Shown here in pieces: positions 1 to 8,840 of a stretch of DNA of 64,000 bases. The DNA lies in contig NZ_JAJCVJ010000004.1 of NCBI RefSeq assembly GCF_020567425.1, forward strand, positions 62,001-126,000. The letters are read 5' to 3'. Source of the DNA: Salinirubrum litoreum (lineage in GTDB: Archaea > Halobacteriota > Halobacteria > Halobacteriales > Haloferacaceae). The notes below the pieces were generated by a model. That model was not told where the DNA came from. It made no database searches and saw only the letters and a list, made by a program, of their open reading frames with translations. The translations under genes and the position numbers were made by a program. Position 1 is the first letter of the stretch. The number at the start of each line of letters is the position of its first letter.

Positions 1-678
1 CTCGACGCGCCCGAACGACGCGACCTGCGGGAGGTCGTAGCTCACACAGCGCTCGCGTCGCTCCGAGACCGGGAGCGGGCGACCGGTCTCACGGTCCCTG
101 ACGCCGAACACCCTGATCGCGTCCCCACCGACGTCGGCGTAGTCGTGTGTCGTGTAGGGCGTCTCCGGGCCGATCAGTTCCGCACAGAGCATCGCCTCGG
201 GATGGTCGGCGAAGAACGGGTCGAGGTCGAGTGCGTCTCGGACGCGCTCGGTCGTGTACGGACAGACGTGGCCGCTCCGCGTGAGCGCCACCGGTCCCTC
301 GGCGGCGAGTCCGCCGGCATCCGTGCCGGTCGCGGATCGCTCGCCGTGGTCGGTCACATCTCTCTCGGCCACGGCGCGCAGGTCCACGACCCGGACGTTC
401 GCGCCGTTCAGTTTCTCCTCGATCACGACGGACTCGTCGGCGTCGAAGACGGTCGTCAGCCCCGGATCGAGGACGAGGACACGCGGGACGCTCGGGTACC
501 CCCGGACCACGGCGTCGGCGGTCGGGTCGATCACGGTCCCGCCCTCGACGCCGTGGGAGGGTGAGGGCAGGACGTGGTAGACCCGCCCGTCGACGGACCG
601 ACGCTCGAAGTGCTCGAACAGGTCGGGCGGGTCGGCCGCCGTCGAGTCGATCCGGTCGTAGTAGGCTCGCTCGTCCAT
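1..678 (-). CDS. ATP-dependent RNA ligase, Rnl3-like (partial, runs off left edge)
   Basis: The 226 codons present are the N-terminal part of a nucleotidyltransferase-fold ligase. Motif I reads EEKLNGAN, with the AMP-accepting lysine at residue 89; a further ligase-like motif, MLCAELIGPETPY, lies at about residues 163-175. KLNG instead of K-DG, and the short leader before it, fit the archaeal Rnl3-type RNA ligases better than replicative DNA ligases. Family knowledge: these enzymes adenylate and join RNA ends in the cytoplasm. The ATG at 678 is divergent from the regulator starting at 851, with 172 bases between. The C-terminal motifs lie outside the window, so the choice of RNA over DNA substrate is inferred. 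Confidence 0.8.
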   Translation of the reverse strand, partial: MDERAYYDRIDSTAADPPDLFEHFERRSVDGRVYHVLPSPSHGVEGGTVIDPTADAVVRGYPSVPRVLVLDPGLTTVFDADESVVIEEKLNGANVRVVDLRAVAERDVTDHGERSATGTDAGGLAAEGPVALTRSGHVCPYTTERVRDALDLDPFFADHPEAMLCAELIGPETPYTTHDYADVGGDAIRVFGVRDRETGRPLPVSERRERCVSYDLPQVASFGRVE

Positions 679-743
679 GCGTGGACCGACGACGCTTCGC
701 GGCAAAAATCTCCGGTCACCGTCGCTCGGCTCTCGCTCTCGGC

Positions 744-765
744 GGGGGTTCGATACTCAACCCCC
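744..765. promoter_or_regulatory. Inverted repeat GGGGGTT-N8-AACCCCC upstream of the Bat-like gene
   Basis: Perfect 7-base arms (744-750 and 759-765) are separated by 8 bases. The site lies 86 bases before the ATG at 851, inside the divergent spacer. The same arms with the same spacing recur at 3707-3728 over the gene's stop codon. It is a likely operator, perhaps for autoregulation; that is inferred from position and symmetry only. Confidence 0.5.
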
Positions 766-850
766 AGAGTCATCACCACGCCTCCCCCACTCGGAGCGTA
801 CGGACCGCTCACCCGCCACGAGAGGTGACGCGGGTCCGAGACCCCCCGTG

Positions 851-3715
851 ATGACGAGATCAGATTCTGTGGTGGACGACTCCCGAGTCCTGCTGGTCGG
901 ACGGAGCGACTGTCTGGACGCAGTGGCGACGGTCCTGCGGGACAGAGCGACGACGCACACCGTCGAGACGGCCGAGGCGGCACTCGAACAGGTCCGGACG
1001 CGAGCGTTCGACTGTGTCCTCACCGAGTACGAACTCGACGCCCGGACCGGCGTCGAGTTGCTCACCGACCTCAGACACGTCACGTCGACGCTCCCCGTGA
1101 TCCTCTGTACGAACGCCGGCGACGAGGCGGTCGCGAGCGAGGCGATCCGGGCCGGCGTCTCCGACTACCTCTCGCCGACCCTCCCGGTCGAAGACGGGGC
1201 CGCTCTACTCGACCGGATCGAACGAGTCGTTCGCCATGCGCGACGGACCGAGACGAACCGACGGCGCGCACGCCAGTTCGACGCCGTGTTCAACGACGCG
1301 CAGACGGCGACGTGGGTGCTCGACCCGGACGGGTCGCTGGCGCGGGTGAACCGCACCGCGCGGGAGTTGATCGACGAGAGCGTCGAGTCGGTCGTGAGCG
1401 AGTCGTTCTGGACGCTCCCCTGGTGGACGGGCGACACCACGACGCGCCACGACGTGGAACGACTCGTCGAGCGAGCTAGAGACGGCCGCTTCGGCCACGC
1501 GGTGATCACCCGGCCGTCGGACGCGGACACCCCGCAGGTCGTCGACCTCTCCGTCCGACCGGTCGAAGACGAACGCGGTAGACTGGTCTCGATCGTCGTC
1601 GAGGGCGTCGACATCACGGAGCGGGTGGGTCTCGAACGCGACCTCCGGGCCTCCGAGGAACTCCACCGCGTCACGTTGAACAACATGACGGACACCGTCC
1701 TCATCACCGACGAGGACGGTGCGTACACCTACGTCTGTCCGAACGTCCACTTCATCTTCGGCTACACCGCCGAGGAGATCCACGAGATGGGCGGGATCGC
1801 CGAACTCCTTGGCGCGGATCTCTTCGACCGCGCGGACCTCGCCCGCGAGGGCGTCCTCAAGAACATCGAGTGTACCGCGACCGACAAGGCCGGCCGTGAA
1901 CACACACTCCTCGTCAACGTCCGGGAGGTCTCGATCCAGGACGGGACGATCCTCTACAGTTGTCGGGACATCACCAAGCGCAAACAGCGCGAGGACGCAC
2001 TCGCCACGCTCCAGGAGACCGCACGCGACTTCCTCTACGCCGAGACGCACCAGGAGATCGCACACCACGTCGTCGCAGACACGCCCAGCGTCCTCGGTCT
2101 CGACGCGGGTGCGGTCTACCTCTTCGATGCGGACACGACCGATCTGGAACCGGTCGCGTCCACGGCGCGGATGCGTGACCTCGACGGTCCACTGTCGGCG
2201 ATTCACGCCGACCCCGGCCACGTCGTCGGGCGGAGTTTCGTGGAGAACGAGCCACTGGTGTTCGACGACATCCACGAGTCGGGCGGACTCGCCGACCCGA
2301 CCACCGGCCTGCGCAGTCTGATGGCGGTCCCCCTCGGCGAACACGGCGTGTTCGTCGCCGGGTCGTCGGCGGTCGGCGTGTTCGACGAGATCACACGCGA
2401 ACTCGCAGACCTGCTGGCGGCGACCGCCGAGGCCGCACTCGACCGCGTGCGTCGGGAGTCGAAGCTCCGCGAACAGGACCGCACGCTCCAGGCGCAGAAC
2501 GACCGACTCACGGAACTCAACCGCATCAACGAGACCATCCGCGAGATCGACCAGGCGGTCGTGCAGGCACAGACGCGCGCCGAGATTCACCACACCGTCT
2601 GTGAGTTGCTGACCGCCGCCGACCGGTTCCGGTTCGCGTGGATCGGCACCCCCGATCCGGCGATGGACCACCTCGAACCGCAGGCGTGGGCGGGTGCGGA
2701 ACGCGGCTACCTCGACAGTCGACCGTTCACCATCGCGCCGTCCCGGACCGAACCGTCCGGAGAGGCGGCCGCCACCGGCGACGTGACCGCGGTGCCGAAC
2801 GTGGCCGCCGGCCTCCGTGATGCCCCGTGGCGGACGGACGCGCTCTCCCGCGACTACCTCTCGGTACTCGCTCTCCCACTCGTGTACAACGACCTCTCAC
2901 ACGGCGTGTTGACCGTCTACGCCGAGACCAGAGCCGCCTTCGACGGGACGATGCAGGCGGTCCTCGGGGAGCTCGCAGAGACGGTCGCGGCGGCACTGAG
3001 TGCCATCGAACGCAAGAACGCCCTGTTGACGACGTCGGTGACGCGCGTCGAGTTCAGCGTGGACGACCCGACGTTCGTGTTGACGCGACTCGCGCGTGCG
3101 GCCGACTGCACCGTCTCGTATCACGGCGGCGTCCAGCAGACGACCGAGGGGCGACACGTCTTCGTCACGGTCGACAAGGGGGCCGTCGGGGCCGTAGAAC
3201 GGGCCGCCGCCGACCTCGTCGCGGTCAGCGACGTGACGCGGATCAGCACGAACGGCGACGACTGTGTGGTCCAACTCCGGTTGACACAGCCGTTTCTGGC
3301 GCTCGAACTCGCCGATCACGGCGCGGTCTTCAGGAACGCGACCGCCTCGCCCGAGGGGACGACGCTGGTCGTCGACGTGCCCGAGAGTGTCGCGGTCCGG
3401 AACGTCGTGGCGCTGGTCCGCGAGGCGTTCACCGACGTCCGACTCCAGTCCAAACAGACGCTCGATCAGTCCGCCGAACAGGACCTCTTCTCGCAGTTCC
3501 TCGCGTCGTTGACCGACCGGCAGTTGGAGGTCGTCCAGACGGCGTTCTTCAGCGGGTACTTCGAGTCCCCGCGCAGACAGACCGGCGAGGAGATCGCCGA
3601 GACGCTCGGTATCTCACCCACCGCCTTCTACCAGCACACGCGACGGGTCCAGCGAAAGCTCTTCACGACGCTGTTCGGCGACGGGGACGTGTCGATCGTC
3701 GCAGGTGGGGGTTGA
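851..3715 (+). CDS. Bat-like multi-sensor transcription regulator (pseudo-REC, PAS, PAS, GAF, GAF, HTH)
   Basis: 954 residues. Domains in order: receiver-like (about 10-120), PAS (140-255), PAS (270-380), GAF (385-535), GAF (550-720), the region preceding the HTH in bacterio-opsin activators (730-870) and the Bat-type HTH (885-940, core EEIAETLGISPTAFYQHTRR). Haloarchaeal proteins of this build sense redox, light or ligands in the cytoplasm and bind DNA. The receiver is degenerate: the phospho-acceptor aspartate is Glu59 (CVLTEYEL) and the acidic pocket and conserved lysine are missing, so it is probably not phosphorylated. ATG 851 is preferred over the in-frame GTG at 848; earlier in-frame ATGs overlap the divergent ligase gene. 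Target genes are unknown; no opsin gene is nearby. Confidence 0.85.
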   Translation: MTRSDSVVDDSRVLLVGRSDCLDAVATVLRDRATTHTVETAEAALEQVRTRAFDCVLTEYELDARTGVELLTDLRHVTSTLPVILCTNAGDEAVASEAIRAGVSDYLSPTLPVEDGAALLDRIERVVRHARRTETNRRRARQFDAVFNDAQTATWVLDPDGSLARVNRTARELIDESVESVVSESFWTLPWWTGDTTTRHDVERLVERARDGRFGHAVITRPSDADTPQVVDLSVRPVEDERGRLVSIVVEGVDITERVGLERDLRASEELHRVTLNNMTDTVLITDEDGAYTYVCPNVHFIFGYTAEEIHEMGGIAELLGADLFDRADLAREGVLKNIECTATDKAGREHTLLVNVREVSIQDGTILYSCRDITKRKQREDALATLQETARDFLYAETHQEIAHHVVADTPSVLGLDAGAVYLFDADTTDLEPVASTARMRDLDGPLSAIHADPGHVVGRSFVENEPLVFDDIHESGGLADPTTGLRSLMAVPLGEHGVFVAGSSAVGVFDEITRELADLLAATAEAALDRVRRESKLREQDRTLQAQNDRLTELNRINETIREIDQAVVQAQTRAEIHHTVCELLTAADRFRFAWIGTPDPAMDHLEPQAWAGAERGYLDSRPFTIAPSRTEPSGEAAATGDVTAVPNVAAGLRDAPWRTDALSRDYLSVLALPLVYNDLSHGVLTVYAETRAAFDGTMQAVLGELAETVAAALSAIERKNALLTTSVTRVEFSVDDPTFVLTRLARAADCTVSYHGGVQQTTEGRHVFVTVDKGAVGAVERAAADLVAVSDVTRISTNGDDCVVQLRLTQPFLALELADHGAVFRNATASPEGTTLVVDVPESVAVRNVVALVREAFTDVRLQSKQTLDQSAEQDLFSQFLASLTDRQLEVVQTAFFSGYFESPRRQTGEEIAETLGISPTAFYQHTRRVQRKLFTTLFGDGDVSIVAGGG

Positions 3716-3728
3716 GAGTCGAACCCCC
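3707..3728. promoter_or_regulatory. Second GGGGGTT-N8-AACCCCC inverted repeat, over the stop codon
   Basis: The arms at 3707-3713 and 3722-3728 are identical to those at 744-765 and have the same 8-base spacing, with a different spacer. The repeat spans the TGA of the Bat-like gene and precedes the zinc-ribbon/gdhB pair by about 100 bases. It could be an operator for those genes, a terminator hairpin, or both. Confidence 0.45.
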
Positions 3729-3828
3729 TCCCGACCACACGACTTCGGTCTCCAACTGCCGGCTACTCCCGGACGGCCGACCTCACTCGATCCGGGTGCC
3801 ACACCCGGCGTGGCACTCGTGACTCACA

Positions 3829-3972
3829 ATGCGAGACATCGAACACGACACCGACGACGCATCGCCCTACGAGTGTTTCGACTGCGGGACCGTGGTCGTC
3901 AGAACCGATCCCCCGGGTGACTGCCCCGACTGTGCCGGCCGGATGCGCAACCGACGGACACCACTGGAGTGA
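3829..3972 (+). CDS. Small rubrerythrin-like zinc-ribbon protein
   Basis: 47 residues, too short for many gene callers. Two CxxC knuckles (ECFDCG at about 15-20 and DCPDCAG at about 31-37) form a rubredoxin/rubrerythrin-type zinc or iron ribbon; the C-terminus is [10 protein letters not shown]. The stop at 3970-3972 lies two bases before the gdhB ATG at 3975, so the two are probably co-transcribed and translationally coupled. From memory, haloarchaea often carry a ribbon peptide of this kind, annotated rubrerythrin-like, next to a glutamate dehydrogenase gene. Its role is unknown; a metal-site or redox function is inferred. Confidence 0.8.
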   Translation: MRDIEHDTDDASPYECFDCGTVVVRTDPPGDCPDCAGRMRNRRTPLE

Positions 3973-3974
3973 CC

Positions 3975-5276
3975 ATGCGTTCACACCACCCTTCGTCGTC
4001 CGGCGAGCGGACGGACGACACCGAGTCCACGCGACCCGAGTCGGCACTGGAGACGGCACGCCGGCAACTCCGCCGCGCCGCCGACCAACTCGACATCGAC
4101 GAGAACGTCGTCGAACGACTGACGCACCCCAAACGCGTACAGGAGGTGACCGTCCCGGTCGAACGCGACGACGGCACGGTCGAGGTGTTCACCGGCTACC
4201 GCGCCCAACACGACAGCGTGCGTGGCCCGCACAAGGGCGGGTTGCGCTACCACCCCGAGGTCACCAGAGACGAGTGCGTCGGTCTGGCGATGTGGATGAC
4301 GTGGAAGTGTGCCGTGATGGACCTGCCCTTCGGCGGCGCGAAGGGCGGCGTCGCGGTCGACCCCAAGTCGCTCAGCGACGGTGAGACCGAACGACTCACC
4401 CGTCGGTTCGCCGAGGAGATCCGCGACGTGATCGGACCGACCGTCGACATCCCGGCACCCGACATGGGGACGGACCCGCAGACGATGGCGTGGCTCATGG
4501 ACGCCTACTCGATGCAACGGGGCGAGACGACACCCGGCGTCGTCACCGGCAAACCGCCCGCGATCGGCGGCAGTGAAGGCCGTGGAGAGGCACCCGGCCG
4601 CAGCGTCGCCATCGTCGTCCGGGAGGCGGTCGACTACTACGACGTGGAGTTGTCGGAGACGTCCGTCGCCGTACAGGGGTACGGCAGCGTCGGCGCGAAC
4701 GCCGCCCGACTGCTCGACGACTGGGGGGCGACCGTCGTCGCGGTCAGCGACGTGAACGGCGGCATCTACGACCCCGACGGCCTCGACACGCGGTCGATTC
4801 CGACCCACAGTCAGAAGCCGGAGGCCGTCATGCGACACGACGCCCCCGAGACCGTCTCGAACGACCGACTCCTCGAACTCGACGTCGACGTGGTCGTTCC
4901 GGCCGCAGTCGGCAACGTCCTCACCGAGGAGAACGCCGACCGCGTCCGGGCGGACATCGTCGTCGAGGGGGCGAACGGCCCGACCACGAGTGCGGCGGAT
5001 CGAATCCTCGCAGAGCACGGCGTGGCCGTGATCCCGGACATCCTGGCGAACGCCGGCGGCGTCACCGTGAGCTACTTCGAGTGGCTCCAGGACATCAACC
5101 GGCGAAGCTGGTCGCTCGACCGCGTCCGGGACGAGTTGGAGACCGAGATGTTGCGGGCGTGGAACGAGGTCCGCGAGACGGTCGAGACGCGCGAGGTGAC
5201 GTGGCGGGAGGCGGCCTACATCGTCGCGTTGTCACGGGTCGCCGAGGCTCACGAGGCACGCGGCCTCTGGCCCTGA
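3975..5276 (+). CDS. gdhB: Glutamate dehydrogenase
   Basis: 433 residues, the normal length for the hexameric NAD(P)-dependent Glu/Leu/Phe/Val dehydrogenase family, which interconverts glutamate and 2-oxoglutarate plus ammonia. The substrate site shows [11 protein letters not shown] and [18 protein letters not shown] with the catalytic lysines; the cofactor-binding fold starts at [27 protein letters not shown] is the family's C-terminal signature. ATG 3975 is chosen over an in-frame GTG at 3969 that overlaps the upstream stop. It follows the zinc-ribbon gene by two bases. Cofactor preference and the gdhB (versus gdhA) symbol are not certain from sequence. Confidence 0.93.
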   Translation: MRSHHPSSSGERTDDTESTRPESALETARRQLRRAADQLDIDENVVERLTHPKRVQEVTVPVERDDGTVEVFTGYRAQHDSVRGPHKGGLRYHPEVTRDECVGLAMWMTWKCAVMDLPFGGAKGGVAVDPKSLSDGETERLTRRFAEEIRDVIGPTVDIPAPDMGTDPQTMAWLMDAYSMQRGETTPGVVTGKPPAIGGSEGRGEAPGRSVAIVVREAVDYYDVELSETSVAVQGYGSVGANAARLLDDWGATVVAVSDVNGGIYDPDGLDTRSIPTHSQKPEAVMRHDAPETVSNDRLLELDVDVVVPAAVGNVLTEENADRVRADIVVEGANGPTTSAADRILAEHGVAVIPDILANAGGVTVSYFEWLQDINRRSWSLDRVRDELETEMLRAWNEVRETVETREVTWREAAYIVALSRVAEAHEARGLWP

Positions 5277-5397
5277 CCCCGGCCGGCGACGGTCGGTCGA
5301 CGACTGCCGGTCGAGGCGGTCACAGCCTCGACACGCTGCGGGCCTGCCGTTACACCAAGGCTATTGAGGAACCGGCCCGTGGATACCGTATTCCGAC

Positions 5398-5967
5398 ATG
5401 CAGGAGTTGTTTCAGGAGTTTCTGGGATACGTCGTCTCGCTCGACTACCGGGCGGTCGGGCTGATCCTCGAACTCCGCGGCCCGCTGGTGACGAAGGTGA
5501 TGACCTCGGTGACCGGACTCGGCTCTGCGGCCGCCGCGGCGGTCTTCCTCGGCGTGTTCTACCTCGCCGGGTGGCGCGACGAGTACCTGACTACGGGGGT
5601 CGCCATCCTCGTCGTCGGCGCACTCGTCCCGACGCTGATGGGCGTCTTCCAGCGACCCTTCCCGCCACAGCCGGTCTGTATGACCGGCGGGGCGGAGACG
5701 GTCGCCCACTCGTTCCCCTCGGGCCACGCCGCCGCCGTGACGGTCTTCGCGCTGACCGCGTGGCGCTCGGAGGATCTGCCGTTTCTGCCGATCGCGGGGC
5801 TCGCCGCACTCGTCGCCGTCTCCCGTGTCTACCTCGGGACGCACTTCCTCAGCGACACGGTCGCCGGCGTGTTGCTCGGTCTCGGAGCGACAGTGCTCGC
5901 GTGGCGACTCGTGGAACGGTTCGCACTCGGCGAGCGACTCCCGAGTGCGCTCGTGCCGGCGGAGTAG
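5398..5967 (+). CDS. PAP2-superfamily membrane phosphatase
   Basis: 189 residues with about six hydrophobic segments. The three phosphatase motifs appear in order: an RP-containing first motif near FQRPFPPQP, PSGH (SFPSGHAAA, catalytic histidine) and SRVYLGTHFLSDTVAG with the nucleophilic histidine and its aspartate. Members remove phosphate from lipid phosphates such as phosphatidate or undecaprenyl/dolichyl pyrophosphate at the membrane. The substrate cannot be read from sequence. It stands alone downstream of gdhB with its own short promoter region. Confidence 0.85.
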   Translation: MQELFQEFLGYVVSLDYRAVGLILELRGPLVTKVMTSVTGLGSAAAAAVFLGVFYLAGWRDEYLTTGVAILVVGALVPTLMGVFQRPFPPQPVCMTGGAETVAHSFPSGHAAAVTVFALTAWRSEDLPFLPIAGLAALVAVSRVYLGTHFLSDTVAGVLLGLGATVLAWRLVERFALGERLPSALVPAE

Positions 5968-6037
5968 GTCGGGAACGAACACCGACCACTCACTCGTTCG
6001 GGAGTAAGCTTATGACAATTAGTTGATGAATACAACT

Positions 6038-6250
6038 ATGCTCGGCACACTCCCCGCCAGCACGTTCGATCGCAGAACCCCACTGCTGACCGTGCTGCTC
6101 CTCGCAGGTGTCCTCCTCGTGCAGGTTGCGGTCGGCTACCGGTCGCTGGCTTCCGCCGAAGCGATCGTCGTCCCCGCCTGCATCGCGGTGTTCGGACTCC
6201 TCTGTCTCGACGTGGTCGGCACCGGAGTCCACCGCCGACTCGCCGAGTGA
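6038..6250 (+). CDS. Small two-helix membrane protein
   Basis: 70 residues with two hydrophobic stretches (about 15-33 and 41-58) and a basic C-terminus (GVHRRLAE). I do not recognise the family. ATG 6038 is preferred over in-frame ATG 6026 because a TATA-like TTATGA lies about 26 bases upstream of 6038, as expected for a leaderless haloarchaeal message. It converges on the ABC permease gene, whose stop is 25 bases away. Confidence 0.55.
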   Translation: MLGTLPASTFDRRTPLLTVLLLAGVLLVQVAVGYRSLASAEAIVVPACIAVFGLLCLDVVGTGVHRRLAE

Positions 6251-6275
6251 GCGGCCGATACCGATTCGACACGGC

Positions 6276-7886
6276 TCACGCGACCGTGTACGACTCGAAC
6301 TCCCGGATCGCGTACCACGCGCCGACGCCACCGGCGACCGAGAGGAGGACGGCGGTCGTCACCGCACCGGCGACCGTCACCAGTGCCGACGTCGTCCCGA
6401 GGAGTCCAGCCAGCGTGCCGGCGACGCCGGCGAAACTGCCGAGGAGACCGGGCAGTCCGAGAACGACCAGCGCGAGCGAGTAGCCGCCGAACGCGAGGAG
6501 ACTCGGGACGACCGCCTCGCGGCCCCGACCGATACTGCTCGTCTCGAACTTCGGAAACAGCGTGCCGACGCCGACCGCGAGACCGGTCGCCGCGACCGGC
6601 AACACCACCGCGAGACAGACGACCGCGACCGCTGTCGCCGGCGACAGCCCCGCGAAGACGGCACCGACGACGACCGCGAGCAGTGCGAGTGGGACCCCGA
6701 CCGCGACGCCGGTCAGCGCGTGGCCGGCGACGAACTGCCGGCCGGAGACCGGCGTCGTCAGCGTCACTGGGAGGACGCTCCCCTCGTCGCCGAGTGGGTT
6801 CAGCGTGAACGCCGCACCGACGCCCCACGCGACGTACAGCGCCAGTGTGGTCGGGAGGTACGCCGGCACCGATCCGGTCGAGACCGCCTCCGCGACCGGC
6901 GCGTACAACACGAAGATCGGATAGACGGCGTAGATCAGGGTGATCGGCGCACGCCGGGCGCGGAGCCAACTCTTGTGGGCGATCCGTCGCGTCGGTCGGG
7001 ACACCGGGAGTCGAGCGAGGGGCGACCGGTTCATCGCGGACGCCGACGCGGTCGCCTCCTCGGGACGGGCCGGCGACTCGAACCAGAGCCGACCGGCGAG
7101 ACGGATCGACGCGCCGAGGCTCCCGACGAGCACGACGGCCGACCCGATGGCGGCCCCGGCAGCACGGAGGGAGTCGGCACCCGGTGTCGTCCCGACGAGC
7201 GCGAGGTCGGCGAACCAGCCGATCGGCGAGGCACCGAGGACGACGAAGACCGGCCCGAGCGCGGAGTCGGCCGAGCCACCGAACAGCACGCCGAAGTACG
7301 CGAGCATCGCGAGCACGGCGATCCACGTCTTGAACCGCTGGAGGAACTCCGAGCGGGAGACGACGAGCAGGACCGCCAGCGCGGCGGCGAAGCCGGCGAC
7401 CGTCCCGACGACCGTCGCCGTCAGGAGCGTCGCGGGGACGAGCACCGCACCGACGACCGACCCCGCACCGAGCGCGAAGAGCAGTCCCGCGAGAACGAAC
7501 GGAACCGCGAACAGCCCGGAGCCACTGGCGAACTCGGCCACGAGGAGTCCGGCGACCACGTCGCGGGTCGGTGCAGCGGTGAGGAGCGAGTCGGCCCCGT
7601 CCGGCCGGTGCAGTTTCTGTCCGCCCCGGAACAGCGCGGTGAGCGCCGGGATCCCGACCGCGAAGGCCGCGACGGTCCGGGCCGCACCGCTCGGGATCGC
7701 CCCACGCGCGGCGGCCTGCCCCGCGAAGAAGGCACCCCCGACGACGACGAGTGCGAACAGTCCCAGAAACAGCCCACCGATACCGAGCGCGACGAGTTGG
7801 CGGGGATCGTCCCGTAGCGCACGCACCCGCCGCCGGAGTTCGGTCCGTGCGACGAGGCGCGTCCGTCGGGGCGACGGCAGCGCCAT
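6276..7886 (-). CDS. ABC-2-type transporter permease
   Basis: 536 residues with many hydrophobic segments and a basic cytoplasmic N-terminus (LVARTELRRRVRALRDDPRQ). It starts immediately after the stop of the ATPase gene (adjacent bases 7886/7887), so the pair forms one operon and one transporter: this protein gives the membrane channel and the neighbour gives ATP hydrolysis. No substrate-binding protein is present and the partner ATPase is of the CcmA/NatA export class, so export of a lipid, drug or peptide, or membrane maintenance, is more likely than uptake. The substrate is unknown. Confidence 0.82.
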   Translation of the reverse strand: MALPSPRRTRLVARTELRRRVRALRDDPRQLVALGIGGLFLGLFALVVVGGAFFAGQAAARGAIPSGAARTVAAFAVGIPALTALFRGGQKLHRPDGADSLLTAAPTRDVVAGLLVAEFASGSGLFAVPFVLAGLLFALGAGSVVGAVLVPATLLTATVVGTVAGFAAALAVLLVVSRSEFLQRFKTWIAVLAMLAYFGVLFGGSADSALGPVFVVLGASPIGWFADLALVGTTPGADSLRAAGAAIGSAVVLVGSLGASIRLAGRLWFESPARPEEATASASAMNRSPLARLPVSRPTRRIAHKSWLRARRAPITLIYAVYPIFVLYAPVAEAVSTGSVPAYLPTTLALYVAWGVGAAFTLNPLGDEGSVLPVTLTTPVSGRQFVAGHALTGVAVGVPLALLAVVVGAVFAGLSPATAVAVVCLAVVLPVAATGLAVGVGTLFPKFETSSIGRGREAVVPSLLAFGGYSLALVVLGLPGLLGSFAGVAGTLAGLLGTTSALVTVAGAVTTAVLLSVAGGVGAWYAIREFESYTVA

Positions 7887-8696
7887 TCAGCCGTCCTCCG
7901 ACTGCGCCGCCGCCTCCTCGCTGGTGGACGCCGAGACGCTCCCCACGGCGTCGATGTCGCCCTCGTCGGTGACGGCGAGGAAGGCGTCTTCGAGCGAGCG
8001 TTCCCCCTCGCCCTCGGCGCGTCGTTTCAGGTCGGCCGGCGAGCCCTCGGCGACCAGTCCGCCGTCGTAGAGCACCCCCACCGTGTCCGCCAGTTCGTCG
8101 ACGACCGGCAGGATGTGTGTCGAGAGGAAGACGGTCGTGTCGTCGGCCGCCAGTGCCGCGATTGTCTCGCGGACGGTCCGGGCCGCACGCGGGTCGAGGC
8201 CGCTGGTCGGTTCGTCCAGAAAGACGACCGCCGGGTCGTGGACGATGGCCTGCACGATGCCGGTCTTCTGTTTCATCCCTTTCGAGTAGGTGTCGATGCG
8301 CCTGTCGGCGTCCGCGGTCAGGTCGAACCGGGCGAACAGGTCGTCGATCCTGGCGCTCGCCTCGGCTTCGGGCAGGTCCCGGAGGCCCGCGACGTACTCC
8401 ACCTGCTCGCGGCCGGTGAGTTCGTCGAACAGCGGTGGCTCCTCCGGGAGGTAGCCGAGGGTTGGCGTCACCGCGTCGCGGTCCGCGACGGACGCGCCCG
8501 CGATCCGAGCGGTGCCCGCAGAGGGGCGGAGGAGGGTCGTCAACATCCGGATGGTGGTCGTCTTGCCGGCACCGTTCGGGCCGAGAAAGCCGTAGACGGT
8601 GCCGGACGGGATGGAGAGGTCCAGGTCTGCGACGGCGGCGTCGTCGCCGTAACGTTTCGTCAGACCGTCGGCGTCGATGGCGGGGACTGTGGCCAT
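7887..8696 (-). CDS. ABC transporter ATP-binding protein (export type)
   Basis: 269 residues. Walker A GPNGAGKTT, signature YSKGMKQKTG (a variant of LSGGQ typical of ABC-2 ATPases) and Walker B VVFLDEPTSGLD are all intact, followed by a switch histidine (FLSTHIL). The ATG at 8696 gives the usual N-terminus (PAIDADGLTKRYG); a longer open frame upstream is not needed. It is the first gene of a two-gene operon with the permease that follows without a gap. It should energise export from the cytoplasmic face. Confidence 0.9.
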   Translation of the reverse strand: MATVPAIDADGLTKRYGDDAAVADLDLSIPSGTVYGFLGPNGAGKTTTIRMLTTLLRPSAGTARIAGASVADRDAVTPTLGYLPEEPPLFDELTGREQVEYVAGLRDLPEAEASARIDDLFARFDLTADADRRIDTYSKGMKQKTGIVQAIVHDPAVVFLDEPTSGLDPRAARTVRETIAALAADDTTVFLSTHILPVVDELADTVGVLYDGGLVAEGSPADLKRRAEGEGERSLEDAFLAVTDEGDIDAVGSVSASTSEEAAAQSEDG

Positions 8697-8773
8697 ACGA
8701 CTCCTGTCGACTGACGGAGTGAAAGGTGTGGGGCTTTCGGCGTGTCGGAGCGATCCGGCGACCCCGGGCGGTC

Positions 8774-8840
8774 TCAGATCGCGTCGTCGGCCCCGTGAGG
8801 CGGTCAGATCACGTCGGCGACCACGTGACGTGATCAGATC
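8774..8840. repeat. Degenerate 30-base tandem repeat ending in the DUF4013 gene
   Basis: TCAGATC occurs at 8774, 8804 and 8834, exactly 30 bases apart, with partly conserved sequence between. The last copy is the 3' end and stop codon (TGA on the minus strand) of the DUF4013-like gene, so the two downstream copies look like duplications of the gene's end. Confidence 0.6.

Noticed and set aside
6108-7817. Long plus-strand open frame (569 codons) opposite the ABC permease
   Set aside because: It is the antisense shadow of a GC-rich gene; its translation is a monotone of Arg, Asp and Glu with no domain, whereas the minus strand gives a clean membrane protein.
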